Position numbers and translations under genes: made by a program | Shown here: positions 8,363-15,598 of the stretch, in pieces | Position numbering within the stretch: the stretch's first letter is position 1 | How the letters are laid out: every line of letters starts with the position of its first letter | Source: Dactylosporangium sp. | Lineage (GTDB): Bacteria; Actinomycetota; Actinomycetes; Mycobacteriales; Micromonosporaceae | Length of the DNA stretch: 35,343 nt | Assembly (NCBI GenBank): GCA_025965915.1 | Contig: JAOPWA010000036.1 | Coordinates: 1 to 35,343 of the forward strand | Direction of reading: 5' to 3' | The notes under the pieces: generated by a model | The model's database searches: none | The model's input: the letters and a program-made list of their open reading frames with translations, nothing else | What the model was told of the DNA's origin: nothing

Positions 8363-8808
8363 AAGCCTCGTCCACGACGGTCGAGGCAAACCAGAAAAAA
8401 GTGCCACATTGACCCCTACGCGCCGCTTGCCGCCCACGGATTCTGCCCCTCGAATACTGTTTGTAGAAAACCTAACTACGCAAGGTTGCGCAGCGTCCGA
8501 TATGCCCCTCGACCAGCAAAAAGGCACGGCGAAAGATAGCCCGGCAGGCAACTTGCCACCATGACCTATTCACACTGCTTAATCTGCTAAATTGGCTAAT
8601 GCGAATTAACCGTTCGGACCTTCTGGTGAAAGACGGTGTGGACTATTAGCCCCGGTCAGCTCGGCGCCCTGGTTCGGCACGGCGGCCTGCTGGCCGTACG
8701 TTCTGTGGCGCCCCGGCGTGTTCCTGTTGACGCGGGTACGGTCCACACCGCGCCAAGCCCGCAGTCGGCCTCGGCGATGTTCGAGAACTCCTCGCAGCCG
8801 AGCCCGGG

Positions 8809-8919
8809 TCAGGGAGCGCCCGTGGCGATCCGTTCCAGTGCCTCGCGCCAGTGCTTGCGCATCGCTTCACGAGCGTTCGCGTCGGGGAGCTTTTCCAGGT
8901 GAGCGTGGATGGCGGTGAC
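8809..8919 (-). pseudogene. Possible orphan C-terminal coding fragment lacking a start codon
   Basis: Minus-strand frame reads VTAIHAHLEKLPDANAREAMRKHWREALERIATGAP*; protein-like amphipathic sequence without a nearby ATG/GTG/TTG in frame. Confidence 0.25.
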
Positions 8920-8957
8920 CGTCCCCCTGCTGCCGACCCGAGCAAGATGCGCACTAG

Positions 8958-9773
8958 TTATGCGGACGACGGCTCGCCGTCCACAGCAGACGCAATCTGT
9001 GTCCGCGCCGCGTCTCCGATTCCGGTACGGATGGAGATGCGGATGCGGTCGGAGCGAAAGAGGTCGCGGGCGAACTCCACGGGGAGCCCGGCCGCGGTGA
9101 AGGCGATCCGCTCGATCAGCATGAGCGGCGCTCCGGGTTCGATGCCGAGCATCCCGGCCTCCTCCGCCGTCGCGATGACCGGCTCGAGAGACTCGTTGGC
9201 CGTGTACGGAGTCTGGCCGTACCGGCGGGTGAGAACGTCGTAAATGGAGCCGGACAGACGGTGTGACAGCAGGTCCGGGAAGGTGTCGGCGGGGAAGTAG
9301 GACCGCTCCAGCGCCAGTGGTTCGCCGTCACCGGAGCGCACCCGGACCACCTCGTGAACCGGGGCCCCCGGCTCCAGACCGAGTGCCTTCGCGGCCGCGC
9401 GGATCGCGGGTTGGGTCGACGCGCTGATGCGCCGTGCTCCGGCGCGCAGCTGTGCTCTGCGCATCTGTTCGGTGAAACCGGCCAGGCCGGTCAGGTCGCA
9501 TTCGATCTTAGGCTGGGCGATGAACGTGCCACCCGTTCTGCCGGGCTTTCGCTTCAGTACGCCCCGACCGGCCAGGCTCGCGAGGGCCTGTCGCAACGTC
9601 ATCCGGCTCACGCCGAGGGCCGTCGCCAGTTGCTGCTCCCGCGGCAACTTGTCGCCTGGTACGAGGTCACCCTTGCTGATGGCCTTCATCAACCACTGTT
9701 CGATCTGCACGTGAGCCGGCAGATCGGAATCCCTGCTCAGGTCCGGCGTACTCGCCAGGACGCTATCCGCCAT
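8958..9773 (-). CDS. GntR-family transcriptional regulator (HutC/UTRA subfamily)
   Basis: QIEQWLMKAISKGDLVPGDKLPREQQLATALGVSRMTLRQALASLAGRGVLKRKPGRTGGTFIAQPKI (GntR wHTH) followed by a UTRA-like ligand-binding domain (LERSYFPADTFPDLLS, LMLIERIAFTAAGLPVEFARDLFRSDRIRISI). Confidence 0.93.
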   Translation of the reverse strand: MADSVLASTPDLSRDSDLPAHVQIEQWLMKAISKGDLVPGDKLPREQQLATALGVSRMTLRQALASLAGRGVLKRKPGRTGGTFIAQPKIECDLTGLAGFTEQMRRAQLRAGARRISASTQPAIRAAAKALGLEPGAPVHEVVRVRSGDGEPLALERSYFPADTFPDLLSHRLSGSIYDVLTRRYGQTPYTANESLEPVIATAEEAGMLGIEPGAPLMLIERIAFTAAGLPVEFARDLFRSDRIRISIRTGIGDAARTQIASAVDGEPSSA

Positions 9774-9826
9774 CGTGAGTTCCCTCCCCAGCGGCCAACA
9801 GTATCGGGAGGTCCATGTGAGCCGAC

Positions 9827-11164
9827 CTAAGGGCTCGTACTCGTCGCGTCAGCCAGGCCGTCAGCGCCGGCCATGCCGTCAGCGCCGGCCATGCCGTCAG
9901 CGCTGGTCTGGGCGGCATGGTTGACGCTGCCGCCCTGTGCGGCGGAGCCGATACCCGCGTAGTACTCCTCGTACACCCGCTGCGCGGCGGCGCGGGCCCC
10001 CGCCCACGACCAACCGCCGTCCATGAACCGCGCGGGACTCAGCGATCGCGCGTACGGCGACGGGTGTGGGCCGAGGCTGTCGAGGACGTGCTCGGCGATG
10101 CCGGCGGACCCGGAGACGCCGTGCGCGTTGCATCCGGCCGCCATGACGAAGCCCCGGAGGCCGGGCACGGGGCCGATGATGAACCGCCCATCGGGCGTGA
10201 ACGTGGGCCAGCCGCGGAAGGTCTGCCGGATGCCGGTGTCCGTGGCGTCGGGGATCACCGTTTCCAGTCCCTCGGCGAAGCCCGCCAGCACGTCCCAGTC
10301 CGGTACCGGGTTTGTCGCAACCGCGTCGCTCGACTCGCGCGGATCGAGGCTGACCGCGCCCGCCTCCCAGCCGCCGCAGAGAATGCCGGACACCTCGGCT
10401 CGCGCGTAGATACGTTCGTCGGGGATGCGCAGGACGGGAAGGTCGGCGTGCCAGCCGGGCGCGGACTCGGTGACGTAGTACTCGTGCCGGACCGGAACGA
10501 TCGGCAGGTCCACCCCGACCATGCGGGCGACCTGCCAGGCCCACGGCCCGGCCGCGTTGATGACCAGGCCGGTTGTGATGCTGCCACGGTCGGTCTCGAG
10601 GCCGATGACGGCCCCGTTTTCCGTCCGCACGTCCAGCACCCGGGTGTTCGTGACGACGTTCGCACCCAGTTCGCGGGCGGCGCCGGCATAGGCCGTAGCG
10701 AGGCTGTTGGGCTGCAGGTAACCGTCGGTGGGGCACCACAGCGCGGACCGGACGTGCGCCGGGTCGATGGGCGGGAACAGTTCCTTGAGCCGGGCGGGGC
10801 GTAGAAACTCAACCTCGAGCCCGACGGACCGGGCCACCTTGGCCATGAGCTCGAACTCTTCGGCCCGCTCATCGGTGGACGCGATCCGGATGCTGCCGGT
10901 CTGCCTCCAGTCGACGGGCCAGCCGGTCTCCTGCTCGAATCGGGAGAACAGCTTGACCGAGGCCATCGCGAGCAGGGTCCGCTCGGTGCTGGCGCGCACC
11001 TGTCCCACCAGGCCCGCGGCCTGACTCGAGGTGGCACCCGCGAGCTCTCGCGCCTCGATCAGTTGGACGCTCCGGTGCCCTGCCCTGGTGAGCATGTACG
11101 TGACGGCGCAGCCGATCGCGCCGCCCCCGATCACCGTGATGTCGGCGTCCCGCAGTTCCGCCAT
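9827..11164 (-). CDS. DAO-family FAD-dependent oxidoreductase (sarcosine/dimethylglycine/glycine oxidase-like)
   Basis: DITVIGGGAIGCAVTYMLTRAGH FAD-binding motif; GATSSQAAGLVGQVR; FTPDGRFIIGPVPGLRGFVMAAGCNAHGVSGSAGIAEHVLD. Confidence 0.9.
   Translation of the reverse strand: MAELRDADITVIGGGAIGCAVTYMLTRAGHRSVQLIEARELAGATSSQAAGLVGQVRASTERTLLAMASVKLFSRFEQETGWPVDWRQTGSIRIASTDERAEEFELMAKVARSVGLEVEFLRPARLKELFPPIDPAHVRSALWCPTDGYLQPNSLATAYAGAARELGANVVTNTRVLDVRTENGAVIGLETDRGSITTGLVINAAGPWAWQVARMVGVDLPIVPVRHEYYVTESAPGWHADLPVLRIPDERIYARAEVSGILCGGWEAGAVSLDPRESSDAVATNPVPDWDVLAGFAEGLETVIPDATDTGIRQTFRGWPTFTPDGRFIIGPVPGLRGFVMAAGCNAHGVSGSAGIAEHVLDSLGPHPSPYARSLSPARFMDGGWSWAGARAAAQRVYEEYYAGIGSAAQGGSVNHAAQTSADGMAGADGMAGADGLADATSTSP
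9853..9906. repeat. 18-bp tandem repeat (x3) in the 3' end of the oxidoreductase gene
   Basis: ccaggccgtcagcgccgg / ccatgccgtcagcgccgg / ccatgccgtcagcgctgg; encodes the (ADGMAG)n tail. Confidence 0.9.
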
Positions 11165-11230
11165 GTCGCCTCCCTCATCGCGGCGCTACCACCCCGGTCG
11201 GTGCGACAACGCCGCGTTGTGGACCACCGC

Positions 11231-11272
11231 AATGCTAGACCGGATGACTCACATAGGTCTAGACCGAATGGG
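11231..11272. promoter_or_regulatory. Candidate GntR operator upstream of the FAD oxidoreductase: perfect GGTCTAGACC palindrome plus degenerate half site
   Basis: aatgctagaccggatgactcacataggtctagaccgaatgggtc; palindrome at 11256-11265; shares tctagaccgaa..ggtc with the 1941 site. Confidence 0.62.
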
Positions 11273-11307
11273 TCACCGTGGGAGGTGGGCCTCCGTCGCC
11301 GCTACCG

Positions 11308-11799
11308 CTACCCCGTCAGGCTCTGGACCAGCGCCTCGAGTTCCCGCATGAGGTGGTCGGTACGCTCGGCGCCGTAGGCCGCCTCGATCGCGGTGTGGTG
11401 TTCAGCCGTCCGGCGGTCCAGCCGGGCGACCAGATCGCGACCGAGGTCGGACAGGTAGACCGCCACCCGACGACGGTCGGCGATGTCCTGGCGGCGGTAG
11501 ACCAGTGCGTTGTCGACCAGTCGGTCGACCGCCTTCGTCACGGTGGGATGCGGCATCAGGACCGCTTCGGCGAGATCGGTCATCGAGTGCCCGTGGCCGT
11601 CGGAGAGCGCCCGCAGGATCCGCGCCTGTTCCACGCTGACCTGCTCGGCTGCCAGTGACTCGGCCAGGCCGCGGTTGACCTCACGTTCGGCCTCGCTGAG
11701 CAGGTACGCCAGATGCGTGCGCAGTTTCGGCTCAGCCACCTTCGGCTCAGCCACCTTCGGCTCAGCCAACGTCGTCTCAGCCAACGTCGTCTCGGCCAA
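11308..11799 (-). CDS. MarR-family transcriptional regulator
   Basis: LRTHLAYLLSEAEREVNRGLAESLAAEQVSVEQARILRALSDGHGHSMTDLAEAVLMPHPTVTKAVDRLVDNALVYRRQDIADRRRVAVYLSDLGRDL wHTH with DxRR wing; TTG start at 11799 is the most plausible upstream of the N-terminal repeats; the 473-aa ORF extension is rejected. Confidence 0.85.
   Translation of the reverse strand: MAETTLAETTLAEPKVAEPKVAEPKLRTHLAYLLSEAEREVNRGLAESLAAEQVSVEQARILRALSDGHGHSMTDLAEAVLMPHPTVTKAVDRLVDNALVYRRQDIADRRRVAVYLSDLGRDLVARLDRRTAEHHTAIEAAYGAERTDHLMRELEALVQSLTG
11720..11799. repeat. 15-bp tandem repeat (about 5 copies) at the 5' end of the MarR gene
   Basis: (cgcagtttcggctca)(gccaccttcggctca)x2(gccaacgtcgtctca)(gccaacgtcgtctcg); encodes LAETT LAETT LAEPK VAEPK VAEPK. 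Confidence 0.92.
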
Positions 11800-11850
11800 C
11801 CCTGACCGCCCCCCTTTTCCTCGCGCCTGCAAGCGAAGATACTCGGCGCC

Positions 11851-12960
11851 GTGACCGACGACGTCGCGCTCATCACCGACCTGCTGGAAGCCCGGCTGTT
11901 GGCCCCGGAGCCGCACCGGGTGGCGCGGGTCGGTGTCGTCGTGCCAACCTCCGGCACCCTCGGGATGTTGGCTCCCTGCGCGCTGAACTGCGCGTCGCTG
12001 GCGGCGGCGGAGCTCAACGCGGCCGGCGGAATCCTCGGCCGCCCGGTCGAGTTGGTCGTCATCGACGGCGGCAGAACGCCGGCGAAGGTGGCCGCGGACG
12101 TATCCGGGTTGGTGCGGGACGGCGCGATCGCGGCAGTGGTCGGCACTCACGCCAGCGACGTACGGGTGGCGACCGCCCGGGCCATCGGTGCCGCCGCGCC
12201 CTACGTCTACACCCCGCCCTACGAGGGCGGCGAGCGGAGCCGGGGCATGTTCCTTCTCGGCGAGACACCCGGCCGGCAACTGCGTCCGGTCGTCGACTGG
12301 CTGGTCGGGCGGCGTCGGGCCCGGCGCTGGTTCCTGCTGGGCAACGACTATGTCTGGCCCCGGCGCTCGCATGCGGCGGCCCGCCGCTACCTGGACCAGG
12401 CCGGCGCGGAGGTGATCACCGAGCGGTACGTACCACGTGGGATCGTCGACCCGTACCCACTGGTGGAGGCGGTGGGCGCCGCCCGCGTCGACGCTGTGCT
12501 GCTCACCCTCGTGGGCAGTGACCTGGTGACGTTCAATCGGGCGTTCGCCGCGAGCCGGTGGGGTAGCAGGGTACTGCGGCTGTGCGGGGCGCTGGAGGAG
12601 AACGGTCTGGTCGGCGCCGGCGGAGACGACAGCGGCGAACTGTACGCGGCGATGGGCTACTTCGGGGCGGTGGCGACCGAGTCGAGCCTCGCGTTCGGCG
12701 AGCGCTACACCGCCCGGTTCGGCCCGCACTCCCCGCTGCTCAACGGGTACGGGGAGGGCTGCTACGACGGCGTGCGGCTACTGGCCGCGCTGGCGCAGCG
12801 GGCCGGGACGCTCGCCACGTCGGCCCTGGACGCCGTCGCCGACGGTACGACGGTGGTCGGCGGGCGGGGCCGGTTCACGCTGCTGGACCGGCACGCCGAC
12901 CAGCCAGTTTATCTGGCCCGCGCGGAAGGCCTGGACTTCAACGTGATCGCCGCATTCTGA
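11851..12960 (+). CDS. AmiC-like / type-1 periplasmic-fold amide-binding protein lacking a signal peptide
   Basis: RVGVVVPTSGTLGMLAPCALNCASLAAAELNAAGGILGRPVELVVIDGGRTPAKVAADVSGLVRDGAIAAVVGTHASDVR; LivK/AmiC-type fold; N-terminus TDDVALITDLLEARLLAPEPH has no secretion signal or lipobox. Confidence 0.78.
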   Translation: MTDDVALITDLLEARLLAPEPHRVARVGVVVPTSGTLGMLAPCALNCASLAAAELNAAGGILGRPVELVVIDGGRTPAKVAADVSGLVRDGAIAAVVGTHASDVRVATARAIGAAAPYVYTPPYEGGERSRGMFLLGETPGRQLRPVVDWLVGRRRARRWFLLGNDYVWPRRSHAAARRYLDQAGAEVITERYVPRGIVDPYPLVEAVGAARVDAVLLTLVGSDLVTFNRAFAASRWGSRVLRLCGALEENGLVGAGGDDSGELYAAMGYFGAVATESSLAFGERYTARFGPHSPLLNGYGEGCYDGVRLLAALAQRAGTLATSALDAVADGTTVVGGRGRFTLLDRHADQPVYLARAEGLDFNVIAAF

Positions 12961-12975
12961 CCGGGCGCGACGCAT

Positions 12976-13019
12976 CAACAAAGTTTGCTATGGAAAACTT
13001 TTCAAATTCAAGCTTGTTG
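12976..13019. promoter_or_regulatory. AT-rich nested dyad symmetry upstream of the APC permease; candidate operator/promoter
   Basis: caacaaagtttgctatgGAAAACTTTTCaaattcaagcttgttg: outer CAACAA...TTGTTG and inner GAAAACTTTTC (12993-13003) share nearly the same centre. Confidence 0.5.
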
Positions 13020-13043
13020 ACTATCGTCCGGCACACCTGATCC

Positions 13044-14525
13044 ATGCCCGAGAAGGGAAGTCGCGCCGTGGCCCACCCACCCGACCAACCGGCGGCTGCC
13101 GCGCAGTTGCAGGAGTTCGGCTACCGCCAGGAGCTCAGCCGCTCGCTCAGCTTCGCCGACCTGCTCATCTACGGCCTCATTTTCATGGTGCCGATCGCGC
13201 CGTTCGGCATCTTCGGCAGTGTGTACGCCGGTTCCGGCGGCATGGTCGCGCTCGCGTACATCGTCGGCATGGTGGCGATGATGTTCACCGCCCTGTCGTA
13301 CTCGCAGATGGTCCGCGCGTTCCCGATGGCCGGGTCGGTCTACAGCTACGCCGGCCGGGGCATCGCGGCACCGGTGGGCTTCCTGGCCGGCTGGGTCATC
13401 CTGCTCGACTACGTGCTGATACCCGGCTTGCTGTACCTCGTGGCCAGCGTGGCCATGCACACGTTCGTGCCTGTCATCCCGGTATGGCTGTGGCTGGCAG
13501 CCTTCGTTGTCCTCAACACGGTGGTCAACTACCTCGGCATCGAGATGACCGCCAGGATCACCCGCATCATGCTCGTCGTCGAAGTGGTGATCCTCGCCGT
13601 CTTCCTCGCGGTCGGCGTCGCCGCGCTCGCCCAGGGCAAGGGCGCCGGCTTCGCGCTGAGCCCGTTCTACAACGCCGCCACCTTCAAATGGTCGGTCGTC
13701 TTCGGCGCCGTCTCGGTCGCGGTGCTGTCGTTCCTCGGCTTCGACGGCATCTCGATGCTCGCCGAGGAGAGCCGCGAGGAGGCCCGCAAGATCGGTCGAT
13801 CCATGATCGTCGCGCTGCTGCTGGCCGGCACCCTGTTCATCGTGCAGACCTGGGTGGCCGCGCTGCTGGTACCCGACCCGGGCAAGCTGCTGCACGACGG
13901 CGACCCGGCGGGGACCGCGTTCTACGACGCCGCCCGGGTGGCCGGCGGCGGCTGGCTCGCCGGCCTGGCCGCGCTCGCCACCGCGATCGCCTGGGGGTTC
14001 GCCAACTCGCTGGTCGCCCAGGCCGCCACATCCCGCCTGTTGTACGCGATGGCCCGCGACGGGCAGATGCCCCGGTTCCTGGCCAAGATCAACCCCAAGC
14101 ACAAGGTACCGGCGAACGCCACCTTCCTGGTCGCGGCGGTGTCACTGGTGCTCGGCATCTGGATGGCGCTGCGCAGCGACGGGTTGACGCTGCTCACCAC
14201 GCTGGTCAACTTCGGCGCGATGACCGCGTTCCTGGCCCTGCACGTCTCGGTGGTCGTGCACTACGTCATCCGGCAGGGCAGCCGGGACTGGCTGCGCCAC
14301 GTCGTCGTGCCCGTCATCGGCTTCATCATCCTCGCGTACGTGGTCATCAACGCGAAGGTGGCCGCGCAGGTTCTCGGCTTCATCTGGCTCGGCATCGGCG
14401 TGATCGTCCTGATCACGATGTACGCCCGCGGCCGGCGTCCCACGCTCGCCGGCCTGACCGAGACAGCGGCCGGCGAGACAGCGGCCGGACCGCAGAACGA
14501 AACCTTGAGGAGCGTTGGTGACTGA
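13044..14525 (+). CDS. APC-family permease
   Basis: FGYRQELSRSLSFADLLIYGLIFMVPIAPFGIFGSVYAGSGGMVALAYIVGMVAMMFTALSYSQMVRAFPMAGSVYSYAGRGI; about 12 hydrophobic segments. Alternative GTG start at 13068 has a better RBS (gaaggga). Confidence 0.93.
   Translation: MPEKGSRAVAHPPDQPAAAAQLQEFGYRQELSRSLSFADLLIYGLIFMVPIAPFGIFGSVYAGSGGMVALAYIVGMVAMMFTALSYSQMVRAFPMAGSVYSYAGRGIAAPVGFLAGWVILLDYVLIPGLLYLVASVAMHTFVPVIPVWLWLAAFVVLNTVVNYLGIEMTARITRIMLVVEVVILAVFLAVGVAALAQGKGAGFALSPFYNAATFKWSVVFGAVSVAVLSFLGFDGISMLAEESREEARKIGRSMIVALLLAGTLFIVQTWVAALLVPDPGKLLHDGDPAGTAFYDAARVAGGGWLAGLAALATAIAWGFANSLVAQAATSRLLYAMARDGQMPRFLAKINPKHKVPANATFLVAAVSLVLGIWMALRSDGLTLLTTLVNFGAMTAFLALHVSVVVHYVIRQGSRDWLRHVVVPVIGFIILAYVVINAKVAAQVLGFIWLGIGVIVLITMYARGRRPTLAGLTETAAGETAAGPQNETLRSVGD
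14460..14489. repeat. 15-bp tandem duplication (x2) in the 3' end of the permease gene
   Basis: gagacagcggccggc / gagacagcggccgga; encodes ETAAG ETAAG. Confidence 0.85.
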
Positions 14526-15531
14526 CGTATTGAGCTACCGGCCGAAACCGGACGAGCTGTCCTACACATTCGGCGGGCGGGAGCCGGTACGTCGGGTAAG
14601 CCCCGGCACCGTGCTGGAGCTCTACACCGAGGACTGCTTCGGCGGGCAGGTGCGCGGGGTCGACGACCTGCCCTCCCGGGTGTGTGACCTGTCGTCGCTC
14701 AACCCGGTGACCGGACCGTTCCACGTGGAGGGTGCCGAGCCCGGGGACACCCTGGCCGTGCACTTCGTGTCCATCGAGCCGGCCCGCGACTGGGCGATCT
14801 CCTCGACGTTCCCGCACTTCGGGGCGTTGACGGGTACGCACACCACAGCCATGCTGCACGCGCCGCTGGAGGAGCGGGTCTGGGTGTACGACGTCGACGT
14901 CGCCGCCGGTATCGTCCGCTACCATGCCCGGCGCGGCGAGTACACGGTGGAGATGCCGCTGGACCCGATGCACGGCACGGTCGGGGTCGCGCCGGGGGCG
15001 TCCGAGGTCCGCATGACCATCACGCCCGACGTGCACGGCGGCAACATGGACACCCCGGAACTGCGCGCCGGTGTAACCACGTACTTCGGCGTCAACGTGC
15101 CGGGCGCGCTGTTCGCCCTCGGTGACGGGCACTGCCGGCAGGGACACGGTGAGGTGTGCGGCACCGCCGTCGAGGCGGCGATGAACACGACCGTCATCGT
15201 CGACCTGATCAAGGGTGTCGGCACGCCGGTGCCACGCCTGGAGACCGATGCCGCGCTGATGTCGACCGGCTCGGCCCGGCCCCTCGAAGACGCGTACCGG
15301 ATCAGCCAGCACGACCTGGTGACCTGGACGGCCGACCTGGTCGGCTTGGACACGCTGGACGCGTACCAACTGATCAGCCAGGCCGGCGAGGCGCCGGTCG
15401 GCAACGTGTGCGACCCGAACTACACGATGGTCGCCAAGCTGGACAAGCGGTACCTGGGTGGCGTCAGCGCGTACGAGGGCGTGCACGCGCGACTGCGCGA
15501 CGCGGCGGCGGTATACCTCGCCGGTCGTTGA
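14518..15531 (+). CDS. Acetamidase/formamidase family amidohydrolase
   Basis: LSSLNPVTGPFHVEGAEPGDTLAVHFVSIEPARDWAISSTFPHFGALTGT; HGGNMDTPELRAGVTTYFGVNVPGALFALGDGHCRQGHGEVCGTAVEAAMNTTV; overlaps the permease stop, GTG start with GAGGAGCG RBS. Confidence 0.93.
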   Translation: MTDVLSYRPKPDELSYTFGGREPVRRVSPGTVLELYTEDCFGGQVRGVDDLPSRVCDLSSLNPVTGPFHVEGAEPGDTLAVHFVSIEPARDWAISSTFPHFGALTGTHTTAMLHAPLEERVWVYDVDVAAGIVRYHARRGEYTVEMPLDPMHGTVGVAPGASEVRMTITPDVHGGNMDTPELRAGVTTYFGVNVPGALFALGDGHCRQGHGEVCGTAVEAAMNTTVIVDLIKGVGTPVPRLETDAALMSTGSARPLEDAYRISQHDLVTWTADLVGLDTLDAYQLISQAGEAPVGNVCDPNYTMVAKLDKRYLGGVSAYEGVHARLRDAAAVYLAGR

Positions 15532-15540
15532 GGGACCGGA

Positions 15541-15581
15541 TCCGAGGGCCGGTTCCCGACTTTCCGGGAGCCGACCTCGGA
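15541..15581. terminator. Bidirectional hairpin between convergent amidase and methyltransferase genes
   Basis: TCCGAGGgccGGTTCCCGactttcCGGGAGCCgaCCTCGGA; two stacked stems. Confidence 0.75.
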
Positions 15582-15598
15582 CGCGCTCGACAACCCAC

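Noticed and set aside
10255-11037. 260-aa alternate-frame ORF within the FAD oxidoreductase
   Set aside because: Pro/Arg/Ser-rich frame-shifted translation; no start/RBS or domains.
11800-12729. Long N-terminal extension of the MarR ORF on the minus strand
   Set aside because: Overlaps antisense the AmiC-like gene and has no domain content; MarR begins near 11799.
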